Notes: a model not told the origin generated them from the sequence alone. A stretch of DNA of 64,000 nucleotides from Acuticoccus sp038745295 (GCA_038745295.1 JBCDLN010000001.1:6504-70503), one strand, 5' to 3'. Numbered from the stretch's first letter, positions 27,453 to 36,736 are shown. A program made the numbers and translations.

Positions 27453-28028
27453 ATGGAGCACCCCGAGAGCCTGTTATCGCCTCAGGCAACGGCTCTGTGG
27501 CCCGCTCCCTCCCGCGCCGACAAGGTGCGGCGGGCGCTGTGGCGTGTGGTGTCGGCCCTCACCTTCCGCCTCACACCGACCCCATTCCACGGTGTGCGCT
27601 GCGCGATCCTGCGCGCGTTTGGCGGGCGCATTGAACGGGGCGCACGGCCCTACCCGGCCGCGCGCATCTGGGCCCCGTGGAACCTTGTGATGGAACACGG
27701 CAGCTGTCTGGCGGATCGGGTCGACTGCTACAACGTTGCCCCGATTACGGTGAAACGGCACGCCACCGTCAGCCAAGGCGCGTCCCTTTGCACGGCGAGC
27801 CACGATTTTCGCCGCAGCGACCATCCCCTCACCGCCGCCCCCATCGTGGTGGGCGAAGGCGCTTGGGTGGCGGCTGAAGCCTTTATCGGCCCCGGCGTGA
27901 CGGTCGATGAAAAGGCCGTGGTTGGCGCCCGCGCGGTCGTGATGCGCTCTGTGCCGCCGTCGACCGTGGTCGCCGGCAATCCCGCCAAAATCGTCGACAA
28001 GCGCATCATCCAAAACCCCGCGCCGTGA
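27453..28028 (+). CDS. WcaF-like hexapeptide-repeat acetyltransferase
   Basis: Left-handed beta-helix acyltransferase resembling WcaF of colanic acid synthesis, which O-acetylates a fucose from acetyl-CoA. The N-terminal KVRRALWRVVSALTFRLTPTPFHGVRCAILRAFGG, the NVAPITVKRHATVSQGASLCTASHDF coil with its catalytic His (SHDF), and the closing AVVMRSVPPSTVVAGNPAKIV are all family marks. The frame could begin at TTG 27429, overlapping the previous stop. The ATG at 27453 is chosen. The presence of gmd and fcl in the same locus supports fucose as the substrate, but this is inference. Confidence 0.82.
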   Translation: MEHPESLLSPQATALWPAPSRADKVRRALWRVVSALTFRLTPTPFHGVRCAILRAFGGRIERGARPYPAARIWAPWNLVMEHGSCLADRVDCYNVAPITVKRHATVSQGASLCTASHDFRRSDHPLTAAPIVVGEGAWVAAEAFIGPGVTVDEKAVVGARAVVMRSVPPSTVVAGNPAKIVDKRIIQNPAP

Positions 28029-28097
28029 GCGAAGTGGGGAATGGCGCGGTTGCGCTTCGCCTCGCCGATCTCCTGTCAATGGGTGTCCAGCCGGCGC

Positions 28098-28113
28098 GTT
28101 GACAGCTGTCAAC
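28098..28113. promoter_or_regulatory. parS-like centromere site 3 (perfect palindrome)
   Basis: GTTGACAGCTGTCAAC is a perfect 16-base palindrome and matches GTTNNCNGCNGNNAAC at every fixed position. It lies in the 100-base gap between converging genes, about 24 kb from parB. It differs from site 2 by only two bases. This is probably the best ParB site in the window. Confidence 0.75.
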
Positions 28114-28128
28114 TTTGGCCGCGGCTTG

Positions 28129-29046
28129 TCAGCTTTGGGTGATGTCGAGCCCCGTGCAGGCTTTGACCGCGTCAGCCAGGGGAACGTTGTGGGTCGCAGC
28201 GTAGCGTTCGATCTCGGTGACTTTGGCGTCCACCAGGGTGCGGTACCAGAACGCTTGCATTGAATGAAAATAAAACCCTTCCTTGCCGTCTAAAAAGCCG
28301 AGCAGCAAAAAGTATCGTGCCAGGAAATACAGCGTTGAACGCCCGCCGCCCGGCAAGCGGCTGTAGATTTTTGTCTTCACGAAACGTTTGAACGCTGCGC
28401 CGGGGCTGGTGCCGTCCGCTTGTGCGCGCTCTTCGGCATAAAGGCCGTGGGCGACGTTCAACAATTCAAGGGCCTCGCGGGAGGCGTAGTCGTTGTGCTT
28501 GTTCACCCACTGGGTGATGGGTTTCAGGTTGATGTCGGTGATGACAAAGGGCGAGCGCACCACCTCGCCGTCGGTGACAAAGTGCTCGTCCATCCAGCGC
28601 TGCTCGCAGCGGCCGCGCCCGTTGCGCAGGAGGCGCAGCTGCCAGGACGGCTCCATACCGCCAAACCGAATGCGCCGGCCCATGAAGACCATCCGGCGGC
28701 GCACAGCGATCCCGGCCACAGCCTCGTCTTGGGCAACAAGGAAGGGCCGCAGACGCGCCGCTGCGCCCTCCTCCAGCACCTCGTCGGCATCAATGCGCAT
28801 GAGCCAGCCGCCGCGCCCCGCCACACTGTCGATGGCGTGGTTCATCTGCGCGGCATGGTTCACCCAAGGGTGTTCGATGACCCGCGCGCCCTGCGCTGCT
28901 GCGATCTCCACCGTGCGGTCCGTGGACCCTGAATCGATCACCGTGATGGTGGTCGCCGCCTCCGCCACGCTTGCCAGGCAACGGCCGATGTGGCGCTCTT
29001 CGTTGAACGTTAGCACCAGGACGTGGAGAGCCTCCGGCGCCTTCAT
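28129..29046 (-). CDS. Glycosyltransferase family 2 (WaaE/KdtX-like)
   Basis: GT-A glycosyltransferase with HVLVLTFNEERHIGRCLASV, IDSGSTDRTVEIA and LMRIDADEVLEE (the metal-binding motif), and the DEHFV acceptor-site segment of the WaaE/KdtX-type subgroup. A single C-terminal hydrophobic stretch (YFLARYFLLLGFLDGKEGF) may bind the membrane. GTG at 29061 is possible, but the ATG at 29046 has GGGAGG 5 bases upstream. The start overlaps the preceding gene's stop by 4 bases (ATGA), a sign of translational coupling. Near the 3' end lies parS-like site 3. Confidence 0.88.
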   Translation of the reverse strand: MKAPEALHVLVLTFNEERHIGRCLASVAEAATTITVIDSGSTDRTVEIAAAQGARVIEHPWVNHAAQMNHAIDSVAGRGGWLMRIDADEVLEEGAAARLRPFLVAQDEAVAGIAVRRRMVFMGRRIRFGGMEPSWQLRLLRNGRGRCEQRWMDEHFVTDGEVVRSPFVITDINLKPITQWVNKHNDYASREALELLNVAHGLYAEERAQADGTSPGAAFKRFVKTKIYSRLPGGGRSTLYFLARYFLLLGFLDGKEGFYFHSMQAFWYRTLVDAKVTEIERYAATHNVPLADAVKACTGLDITQS

Positions 29047-30152
29047 GGGCGCCTCCCACACTCGCTTTGGAGGGCTCCCATCAGCCGTGTCTGAAAGGCA
29101 GAGAAGCGGAATTCGTCCGCCCAGCGGGCCGCCGCCCCGCGCCCCAAAGCTTCGGCTTTGGCGGGGTTGGTCAAGAGATCCACAACACTGTGCGCCAGCA
29201 TTTCGGGTTGGTTGAGATCCACATTGATGCCGCTCACACCGTCCGCATTCACATCCTGGCCCGCATCGTTTTGCGAGGCGATGACGGGGATCCCGTGGCG
29301 CATCGCTTCAATGTAGGTGAGGCCAAAGCCTTCCTTCCAGCTTGGCTGCACATAAAGCCTCGCGCGGCGCCAGAGTGCGGGCACATCGGCCTCCGGCACA
29401 AAGCCGAGCACCTCGATGTTGGCAGCGGCCGGGGATGTGGCCACAAGATCTTTCAGGATGTTTAAGCCATCACCGCCGCCGGCAAGCAGCAACCGCGCGT
29501 CCGGGATCTGTTCGATGACTTTGGGCCAGGCCGCCACCACCTCGCGGTGCCCTTTGCGCATGTTGTCTTTGTCGACCCGCCCGAAGGTGAGCGCGACAGG
29601 CGCTGTGGGCAGCGCCTGCGGTTCCGGCGGGATGTCCTCTTCGGTGCCCAGCAGGCACACTCGCGCCTGCGGCAGCGGCCCGTGGTCGGCGGTGAAGCGG
29701 TTCAGCGTGTGGTGCGAATTGACAAGCACCAGATCGGCCTGGCGCAGCGCTGCCGCGCGGCCTGGCGTGAGCCCGTCGCCCCACACCTCAATGCCGTGCA
29801 TCCAAACCGCATAGGGCCGGCGCGGCAATTTGGGGTGGGCGCGGGCGATGCCGGCGTGGTCGTAGATGAAGGCGCGGGCGGTGAGCGCGTCCCGCCACAG
29901 CCCCGCGGTGAAGCGCAGGCGGTTGCCGCCGGCTGCAGCGCCCGGTGCATCGATCATGGTCTTGTGCGTGTCGTTCAGCGCCCGCACCCACACAGGTGTA
30001 CCGGCCGCCTCTAACGCGCGCACCGTGAGCCGCGCCACACGGCTGATACCGCCGCGGCCGGCCTCGGTCTGCACCGAGGCCATCACCACCTTGCCGCCCT
30101 TTGAAAGGATCAAGACGGAATCTCCCAGCGGCGCGGATTGGATCACGCCCAT
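29043..30152 (-). CDS. Glycosyltransferase family 4
   Basis: GT-B sugar transferase. VVMASVQTEAGRGGISRVARLTVRAL carries the N-terminal glycine loop; LTFGRVDKDNMRKGHREVVAAWPKV starts the donor domain; PSWKEGFGLTYIEAMRHGIPVIASQNDAGQD holds the EX7E-like motif. 369 residues. It forms a two-gene unit with the family 2 transferase, coupled through an ATGA overlap. The 226 bases before its start separate it from the divergent glycosyltransferase gene and should contain both promoters. Confidence 0.86.
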   Translation of the reverse strand: MGVIQSAPLGDSVLILSKGGKVVMASVQTEAGRGGISRVARLTVRALEAAGTPVWVRALNDTHKTMIDAPGAAAGGNRLRFTAGLWRDALTARAFIYDHAGIARAHPKLPRRPYAVWMHGIEVWGDGLTPGRAAALRQADLVLVNSHHTLNRFTADHGPLPQARVCLLGTEEDIPPEPQALPTAPVALTFGRVDKDNMRKGHREVVAAWPKVIEQIPDARLLLAGGGDGLNILKDLVATSPAAANIEVLGFVPEADVPALWRRARLYVQPSWKEGFGLTYIEAMRHGIPVIASQNDAGQDVNADGVSGINVDLNQPEMLAHSVVDLLTNPAKAEALGRGAAARWADEFRFSAFQTRLMGALQSECGRRP

Positions 30153-30378
30153 CGATCATCACAGGCGGTGGATGAGCGGTAGCGCGTTGGGTCAAAAGCG
30201 TCCACCAGGCCCCGGCGAGCCTGAGGGTTCGGACCTCTCAATGGCGCGCCCTGAGCGCCTTCGCGTTGACTTTCGCCCAGACGGCCTCATAAGCGCGACG
30301 CGGTGTCGTTCAGCAGATCCCGCGCCCATTGTCCGTTTCAACCGACACGGCCAAACCTTGGTGCCCAGAACTGTTTCC

Positions 30379-31605
30379 ATGACTGTTTCCAACGACGCGC
30401 CTGAGACGCCCTATTGCCCCCGTATTGCCGTGGTGGTCAGTCATCCCATCCAACACTTTTGCCCTCAATACACCAGTCTTGCGACCTCTGACCTTTGGGA
30501 ACTGAAAGTATTCTTCGGTTCACCGCTCGGTCTGGAAGCGTATCATGACCGTAATTTTGGCCGTGAAGTCCGTTGGGGCGGTCTCGATTTATCGGGGTTT
30601 GAGCACGAATTCTTGCACGATGCGCCAATCGCATCCGGCCCCAAACTTGACGCACCCCATTTGGGGGAGCGCCTTGCAGACTATGATCCACATGTTGTGA
30701 TTTCGTATGGCTATGCGCAAAAACTGCAGCGTCGGGCGCAAGATTGGGCCAAACAGAACAACAAGCTTCTTTACTATATTTCCGATGCCGAAGAGGCCCA
30801 TCGTCCATCCCCGCTGAAAATACAGCTAAAGCGCGTGCTATTGCGCCAGCGCATGGCGCGGATCGATCGTTTTTTGTCGGTTGGCGACTTTAATGAATTG
30901 GTCCACCGGGGCTTTGGCGCCGCCATGGATCGCATCACGCGCATGCACTTTTCCATTGATGAGCCCCGTTATCGCGCGGCCATGGATGGCCGCACGGCGC
31001 TGCGCGCCAAGACGCGCACCGCCTTCGGGTTCGAGGCGCAAGACGTGGTGGTGGGCACGGTGGGAAAGCTCGTGCCGTGGAAACGGCAGATCGATGTGAT
31101 CCGCGCTGTTGGGCAAAGCGCGCCGCAACGACAGATCAAGGCCCTCATCATCGGCAGCGGTCCTGACATGGATGCAGCCAAGGCGGTCGCTGAGCAGGAC
31201 GCGCCGGGGCGGGTTGTCTTTTCTGGCTTTGTCGATCCGGTGGAGCTTCCCGCCCTTTACGCGGCGAGTGATATCTACGCCCATGCCGCCGCGTTCGAGC
31301 CCCATTCGCTCGCCATCAGTGAGGCGGCCTATATGGGTTTGCCTCTGGTTTTGTCGGACCGCTGCGGCAGCTACGGCCCCAATGATGACCTGAGGGTGGG
31401 CGCCAATGGCTGGACCTATCCCATGGGCGATCTTCAGACCCTCATAGCCCATCTTGAGCGCTTGGCGGCCGACCCTGCCCTTTGCGCCACCTTCGGTGCC
31501 GCAAGCCACGCCTATGCTGTGAATGCGCAGGCGCGGGCCCACGGACACTTCCTCACCGAAGCGCTCATCGCCGACGGCTTTTCCATCCCTTCCAACGCGC
31601 GGTGA
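30379..31605 (+). CDS. Glycosyltransferase family 4
   Basis: GT-B enzyme of 408 residues. RIAVVVSHPIQHFCPQYTSLA opens the first domain; VVVGTVGKLVPWKRQIDVIRAV starts the donor domain; AAFEPHSLAISEAAYMGLPLVLSD is the EX7E-like end. The open frame reaches back to 29866 over the divergent gene, but the part before 30379 codes for proline/arginine-rich shadow sequence, so the ATG at 30379 is used. It directly precedes the flippase with no gap. Base composition is slightly lower in GC than the flanks in its first half. Confidence 0.84.
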   Translation: MTVSNDAPETPYCPRIAVVVSHPIQHFCPQYTSLATSDLWELKVFFGSPLGLEAYHDRNFGREVRWGGLDLSGFEHEFLHDAPIASGPKLDAPHLGERLADYDPHVVISYGYAQKLQRRAQDWAKQNNKLLYYISDAEEAHRPSPLKIQLKRVLLRQRMARIDRFLSVGDFNELVHRGFGAAMDRITRMHFSIDEPRYRAAMDGRTALRAKTRTAFGFEAQDVVVGTVGKLVPWKRQIDVIRAVGQSAPQRQIKALIIGSGPDMDAAKAVAEQDAPGRVVFSGFVDPVELPALYAASDIYAHAAAFEPHSLAISEAAYMGLPLVLSDRCGSYGPNDDLRVGANGWTYPMGDLQTLIAHLERLAADPALCATFGAASHAYAVNAQARAHGHFLTEALIADGFSIPSNAR

Positions 31606-33006
31606 TTGAGTGAGCGACAGTTCGGGGGTGAGACGCCTGACCCCAATCAGACCATGACACGGGCGCGTGCAGTGCTGGGCAGCAGCGTCGGTATGGCGCT
31701 GGTGCGGCTGACCAATATGGGCCTTGGCTTCGCACTGTCTGTGCTTTTGGCGCGCACTTTGGGGCTGGAGGGTTTTGGCACCTATGCGTTCGCCTTCGCG
31801 ATCGCGGGCCTCATGGGGTTTGTGACGCAGCTTGGGCTGCCGGTGCTGATCGTGCGTGAGAGCGCGCGGGCGCTGGCCGGTGACCCTCAGGGGGCGGGGG
31901 CAGGGCGCTTTGTGGCCATCGCGTCTTGGTCGGCCATGGTGGTGGCGGTCGCCGCAGCCCTTCTTCTGGCCGGCACGCTGCTCGTCGCACTTGGCCTTTC
32001 GGTGTCCATGCTAGATGGGGGGGCTTGGATGCTCCCGCTCGCCGCCGTGCTTGCCACCATGATGGGTTTCATGGCGGCGGGTGGGGCGCTGCTCAACGGA
32101 CAAACCAAGCCCCTCAAAGGCTCTGTTGCCGATGGGGCGTTGCGCCCTTTTGTGTTTTTGGTGCTGGTTTGGGCGAGTGCGAGCACGCTCACTCCGCAAA
32201 GCGCTATGGCGGCCCATGTGATGGCGGCCCTTTGTGGCGCGGTGCTCGTCTGGGGGCTGTCAGCGCCTGCGCTGCTGCGCGCCAGGGCCGTTTCCACGAC
32301 ACAAGAGCGGCGCTGGATGAGCCGGACGTGGATCCAAAGCCTTATTCCGTTTTCGCTCAACACCGGCCTGAGGGTCCTCAACTCGCGGCTTGATGTGTTG
32401 ATGGTGGGCCTGCTGGTGGGGCCTGCCGAGGTGGCGCTTTACGCGGTGGCCAACCAGTTGGCGAACTTTGGGGTCATGGGCCAGACCATCGTCAACGCCC
32501 AAGCCGCGCCCCGTCTTGCCGCGGCCCTCGCACGGGATGACAAACCGAGCGCGCAGCACGCTGTCTCGCTGTGCGCGCTGGCGGCGGGTACGATCGGGCT
32601 CGCCATTTTGGGCGGTGTTGTACTGGTCGGCGCACCTATCTTGCGCCTTGCCTTTGGGGAAGCGTTCGCTTCGGCCTTTGGCGTTCTGGTCATCCTGGCC
32701 TTGGTGCAGGCCATCACCAGCGCCATGGGGCCGACAGCGCTGACGCTGAACATGGCGGGGCTGGAGCGTTTGACGTTGCGTGTCAGTGCGATTTCGGTTG
32801 GCGTGAACGCTGTCCTCAACATTCCGCTGGTGCTGGCGTTTGGAGCGGAAGGGGCGGCACTGTCGCTTCTCATTGCCGTGGCGGTCGGTCAGACCCTGAT
32901 GATGCGTTATGCGGCGCAGCGTACCGGGCTCACCACTCATGTGGTTTTCGCGCTCCGCTCGGCGCGTGTGCGGCACGATCTACGGCGCATCTTATGGCGA
33001 TCCTGA
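31606..33006 (+). CDS. Polysaccharide flippase, Wzx/MATE-like (locus I)
   Basis: Probable lipid-linked oligosaccharide flippase of the MOP superfamily. 466 residues with 12-14 hydrophobic spans; SSVGMALVRLTNMGLGFALSVLLARTLGLEGFGTYAFAFAIAGL is the typical beginning. A TTG start directly at the stop of the upstream gene is the longest form; ATG 31654 is an alternative. Last gene of its unit, followed by a hairpin terminator. A second flippase lies at 58680, so two substrates or two pathways are plausible. Confidence 0.86.
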   Translation: MSERQFGGETPDPNQTMTRARAVLGSSVGMALVRLTNMGLGFALSVLLARTLGLEGFGTYAFAFAIAGLMGFVTQLGLPVLIVRESARALAGDPQGAGAGRFVAIASWSAMVVAVAAALLLAGTLLVALGLSVSMLDGGAWMLPLAAVLATMMGFMAAGGALLNGQTKPLKGSVADGALRPFVFLVLVWASASTLTPQSAMAAHVMAALCGAVLVWGLSAPALLRARAVSTTQERRWMSRTWIQSLIPFSLNTGLRVLNSRLDVLMVGLLVGPAEVALYAVANQLANFGVMGQTIVNAQAAPRLAAALARDDKPSAQHAVSLCALAAGTIGLAILGGVVLVGAPILRLAFGEAFASAFGVLVILALVQAITSAMGPTALTLNMAGLERLTLRVSAISVGVNAVLNIPLVLAFGAEGAALSLLIAVAVGQTLMMRYAAQRTGLTTHVVFALRSARVRHDLRRILWRS

Positions 33007-33039
33007 ACCGGCCGCGATGGGGTGCGTGAGGCGCGTTGC

Positions 33040-33101
33040 CCGCACCAAGTATTGCAACTTGAAATGGCGGTTCTCTCGTGAGGACTTGGTGCGGCTTTTT
33101 T
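33040..33101 (+). terminator. Rho-independent terminator after the flippase gene
   Basis: An 11-base perfect stem (CCGCACCAAGT with ACTTGGTGCGG, 33040-33050 and 33084-33094) encloses a 33-base loop, and is followed by C and six T. It ends the 30379-33006 unit. The long loop is unusual but the stem and T-run are clear. Confidence 0.75.
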
Positions 33102-33521
33102 CAGGTTAGGCTTTGATTTTCCGCCGAAATCTCAATTGAATTGGCCGAGGGAGTATACCGCACTCCGGTTGAGCCCGCTGGCGTTGTTCGTTGCTGATCA
33201 TCATCATGCGATGACCCTCTTTCGCCTCCCTTTGATCCGTCTTTATTGGCGTTCATGCCCAGCATCAATCGCTGGAATGGATGTTTAGTGATCAAGATCA
33301 CATCCTTTATCATAGATAATCTTATCCATAATGAAAGGTTTGATCTTTAATGAATGAATATTCATGAACAAAAAATTACAATTAGCAACTTGCAAGGCGT
33401 GGTGATCGACGATTTAAATATTTATCTTTGAGAAGAAGTGCTTGATGAGCGCCGTTCGCAAGATCCAACATCATTGTGAGGCTCATTTAAAATTCGCTAT
33501 GATGAAGTGAGGATTACGACT
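33102..33521. other. AT-rich leader region of the RTX gene
   Basis: No gene is seen in this 420-base stretch. It is markedly AT-rich from about 33290 onward. A 12-base palindrome ATGAATATTCAT lies at 33354-33365 and could be an operator. Promoter elements are likely here but I cannot place them with confidence. Confidence 0.45.
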
Positions 33522-35669
33522 GTGAGCAATTTTAACGATCCAACTGTTCAGGTCAAAGTCAACTCTGGCTATATCGATACTGGCGATCGAGCCAAAACCT
33601 ATGTCTTCGACGAGGATGGACCCGGTTCCTTCCGGGTCATTGGCACCAGCGATGTCAAAGATGTTTTGAACGAGATTGCGGCGACCAACGACGGCAAAAC
33701 CCAGTGGGGCGAAGACAACAATGGTGACGGCGAGGGCCGCCGGGACATCAACCTGTTCGATGACAATGGCAATGCGTCCGACGATTTCGTCGCGCTGCTG
33801 AGAGAGGCGTTCGAGGGCGATCAGGGCATCACCGTCGTTCCGGACAGCATCGAAAACGGCACGATCACGCTCGCGATTGCCGGTCAGAAGTCCACCGACC
33901 TTCTCGTTTTTGACGGCGATTACGTCAACGACGCGTTCGCGCAAGTGAAGAATGATCTGCCGATCGATGTTCTGAAGGCACTCGCCGTGGAGGATCCAAG
34001 CGGGTACGCCGAGATGTTCGGCAGCAGCTTTGTCGACATGGGTGATGGGCGCTCAAAAATTGGCGTTTATGAATTCAGTGAAGATGTCAACGATTCCTTT
34101 TACTGGAGTCACGACAAGCACCTCAATGAGGATGTGTATTCCCTGTTTGATCGGGTGAATAACCAGTTCCAAGATGAAGATGCTGTCGCCTTGGTGAAAG
34201 CGGCGCTCGCCGAGAAATGCGGGATCGCCGATTATGAGGGCCTGGAGTACCGCAGTGACGATGGTCAGGCGATTGTCATCGACCTCACCACAAAAGGCGG
34301 AAACATCGACACCATTGTGCTCCACGGGTCGGAGATTGAGGCCGCCATTGCGGACTTCGAAGACACCTTTGCGGGCAACCATGAGGGTGGCAACGTCTTT
34401 GAGGTAACGGCGCTGGAACTGGCCGCGCTCAATTCCATCGACGGGGAGGCCGGCTGCGACACGGTCAAGCTGATCGAAGGGGGCACTTTCGACTTCACTA
34501 ACGTGACGCTGAACAGCATCGAGGCGATCACCACCGATGGCGCCAACGCTGAACTGGTGCTCACAAGCGGCGCGCAGGCGATGCTGGTCCAAAGCGCCGA
34601 TGGCGACAACGACACTGCGGTGCTCGACTACGCTCCGATTGTCTTTGAAGAGATTTTGTCGCTTCTCACCAGTGGCATTGAGACCGTCACCTTCGGCGCG
34701 GGCGAGGGGCCGTTCAACACCGCAACGCTCATTGACGACGGTCAGACGGTGAAGATTGTCGGCGATGACAGTGAGTTTGACGTGTTCGGCTTCACCAGCC
34801 GGGCGGAGTATGTGGATGTGGCGAGTGGTGTGGTCCGGCAACGGACCACGGAGCTTGATGATGGCTCAACCCGCGTCATCAACTATGACGCTGAAGGTGT
34901 GATCACGGACCTCACTGTGACTGATGATCCGGACGGAAACCTTCCGATCACCAGTATCTCTGAGCTCTTCACCGATGGTATTATCGCATCCCGCGAGATT
35001 ATCTATGACGATGGGACCCGCGATGTGCGCACGTTCGATGAGAACGGCAAGCTCATTCAATTGGTGTCGCACGACGGTGCGGACGGCACGGCTGAGGATT
35101 ACTTCGAGTACAAGACAAAAACACTGGAGTTTGACAGTGAAGCCGGCACTCGGCTGAAAAACACATTCATCTTCGATGATGATAGCGACACAGTCAGCGT
35201 TGTGCGCACACTGGATCAAGAGAATCCGGGTCATTATACGGAGGTGACCACGTTCGTTGATGGTTCCACGCTCACCGTTGAGGCGGGGCACAGCACCGGT
35301 CCGCTTCTGAAAACCCTGATGTTCGCCGACGGTGATCAGCAGATCGTGGGTTTTGACGGCGAACAGATCATCCAAGGTGGCGCCGGCGACGACACCATGA
35401 CCGGCGGCGAAGGCAACGACACCTTTGTGGGCCTGAAAGACAACGGCAATGACGTCATCACCGACTTTAACGCCGCTGGGAATGATCTGTTGGATCTGAC
35501 GCTGCTTGGCGTGGACAGTCTGGCTGACTTGACCGACGCGGGGGCCATCCGCCAGGAGGGCGCGGACGTGGTGATTGATTTTGGCGATTTGTCGGGTGAT
35601 GCGAGCGGCGAGATTGTGCTGCAAAACACCAACCTTGCCAGTCTCAGCGACGACGATTTCCTGATCTGA
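33522..35669 (+). CDS. Large RTX-type calcium-binding protein
   Basis: About 715 acidic residues. Most of the chain has no recognised domain and is rich in Asp, Asn, Thr and Val, with recurrent short strand patterns like those of extracellular beta-rich proteins. Near the C-terminus is a short RTX array (GGAGDDTMTGGEGNDTFVG), then a typical RTX tail ending in SLSDDDFLI. Such proteins are secreted by type I systems through a C-terminal signal and fold on binding calcium (family knowledge). GTG 33522 is preferred over GTG 33507, as GAGG lies 9 bases upstream. The acidic composition suits a secreted matrix role, which is inference. Confidence 0.72.
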   Translation: MSNFNDPTVQVKVNSGYIDTGDRAKTYVFDEDGPGSFRVIGTSDVKDVLNEIAATNDGKTQWGEDNNGDGEGRRDINLFDDNGNASDDFVALLREAFEGDQGITVVPDSIENGTITLAIAGQKSTDLLVFDGDYVNDAFAQVKNDLPIDVLKALAVEDPSGYAEMFGSSFVDMGDGRSKIGVYEFSEDVNDSFYWSHDKHLNEDVYSLFDRVNNQFQDEDAVALVKAALAEKCGIADYEGLEYRSDDGQAIVIDLTTKGGNIDTIVLHGSEIEAAIADFEDTFAGNHEGGNVFEVTALELAALNSIDGEAGCDTVKLIEGGTFDFTNVTLNSIEAITTDGANAELVLTSGAQAMLVQSADGDNDTAVLDYAPIVFEEILSLLTSGIETVTFGAGEGPFNTATLIDDGQTVKIVGDDSEFDVFGFTSRAEYVDVASGVVRQRTTELDDGSTRVINYDAEGVITDLTVTDDPDGNLPITSISELFTDGIIASREIIYDDGTRDVRTFDENGKLIQLVSHDGADGTAEDYFEYKTKTLEFDSEAGTRLKNTFIFDDDSDTVSVVRTLDQENPGHYTEVTTFVDGSTLTVEAGHSTGPLLKTLMFADGDQQIVGFDGEQIIQGGAGDDTMTGGEGNDTFVGLKDNGNDVITDFNAAGNDLLDLTLLGVDSLADLTDAGAIRQEGADVVIDFGDLSGDASGEIVLQNTNLASLSDDDFLI

Positions 35670-35696
35670 CGGGGTGTGCCTCGGCAACAGGCAAAC

Positions 35697-35741
35697 AAAA
35701 GGGGTGTGCGGCCCGGTAAAGTGGGACGCACACCCCTTTTT
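35697..35741. terminator. Bidirectional terminator between converging RTX genes
   Basis: A 14-base perfect stem (AAAAGGGGTGTGCG at 35697-35710 with its complement at 35727-35740) has a 16-base loop. It is followed by T-runs in both directions (CCCCTTTTTAG on plus, CCCCTTTTGTTTG on minus). It serves both the plus-strand gene ending at 35669 and the minus-strand gene ending at 35795. Confidence 0.9.
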
Positions 35742-35794
35742 AGTTTGTCTGTCTCGGTGCGCTGACTGATGTGAGACGCGCGGCCGTCAGATCA

Positions 35795-36736
35795 TCAGAA
35801 GATAATGAAGTCGGATTCTTGGAGGCCAACAAAGTTTTCGACGAGAATACTGGTTGTATCACCATTGAACGTCACGAGTGAGTTGACGCCATTGTCGAGG
35901 ATGTTGATGTCGGCAAATCCATTGGCGAGGGCGAGAAAGCTGACTTTGATGCGGTCTTCGCCGGATGTGAAATCGACGATCGTGTCCGCGCCGCTGTTGG
36001 CCTGCATCACGAAGATATCGTCGCCTTCTCCACCGCGCAGGACGTCGTCGCCGAGTTCACCAATCACCCGGTCGTCACCCATGCTTCCGTCGAGAGTGTC
36101 ATTGCCTCTCTCTCCGACGACACGGTCGTTGCCTTCGCCGCCGATGAGAATATAGTCGCCAGCTCGGCCCGCGAGGGTATCTGCTGCATCGCTGCCGAGG
36201 ATCACATCGCGGCCGAACGTGCCGATGGTCAAACCACCCGTGTCCGGCGCGACGTCGGTGTAGGTGCGGAAGAAGTTCTCGATGCCGAGCGGGCCATCAG
36301 CGCCCAGCCCCAAAAGCGTCACGCTCGTCCCAGCGAACGATACGACAAGGTCGTCGCCCTGCACCACTTGGTTGATTGAGCTCAACAGAAGGGGAACGGG
36401 GGAGGTAATTGTCCCAAAGTTGAGAAGGTCACCGCTCAAGCCGCGCTGAAAGTCGGTGATGGTGTCATTGCCTTCGTTGGCGCCGAAGCGGAATTGGTCA
36501 ATGCCAGCCCCGCCAGTCATTTCGTCGTCGCCTTCGCCACCCAAGAGGGTGTCGTTGTCGTCATTGCCGAAAATCGTGTCGTTGTCGCCCTGGCCCAGAA
36601 GGAAGTCGCAGCCGGCATCGCCAAACAGTTGATCGTTACCGTCGTTACCGCGCAGGACGTCATCAAAAATGGTGCCGAGCAGGGTGTCGTTCCCCGGTGT
36701 GCCCCTGTCGTCGATGCCTATAATCCCTGTCGACAT
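35795..36736 (-). CDS. RTX-type calcium-binding protein (hemolysin-type repeats)
   Basis: 313 residues. Two RTX blocks are seen: GNDTLLGTIFDDVLRGNDGNDQLFGDAG to GDDEMTGGAG in the first third, and GGEGNDRVVGERGNDTLDGSMGDDRVIGELGDDVLRGGEGDD in the second half. A beta-rich segment of about 70 residues separates them. The C-terminus (LVTFNGDTTSILVENFVGLQESDFIIF) is a classic RTX secretion end. ATG start. It converges on the bidirectional terminator with the larger RTX gene. Probably a secreted or surface protein; no enzyme domain found. Confidence 0.82.
   Translation of the reverse strand: MSTGIIGIDDRGTPGNDTLLGTIFDDVLRGNDGNDQLFGDAGCDFLLGQGDNDTIFGNDDNDTLLGGEGDDEMTGGAGIDQFRFGANEGNDTITDFQRGLSGDLLNFGTITSPVPLLLSSINQVVQGDDLVVSFAGTSVTLLGLGADGPLGIENFFRTYTDVAPDTGGLTIGTFGRDVILGSDAADTLAGRAGDYILIGGEGNDRVVGERGNDTLDGSMGDDRVIGELGDDVLRGGEGDDIFVMQANSGADTIVDFTSGEDRIKVSFLALANGFADINILDNGVNSLVTFNGDTTSILVENFVGLQESDFIIF

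Noticed and set aside
30200..30378. Upstream extension of the family 4 glycosyltransferase (frame open from 29866)
   Set aside because: The extra part lies over the divergent gene and its promoter region and is Pro/Arg-rich; the ATG at 30379 starts the fold directly.
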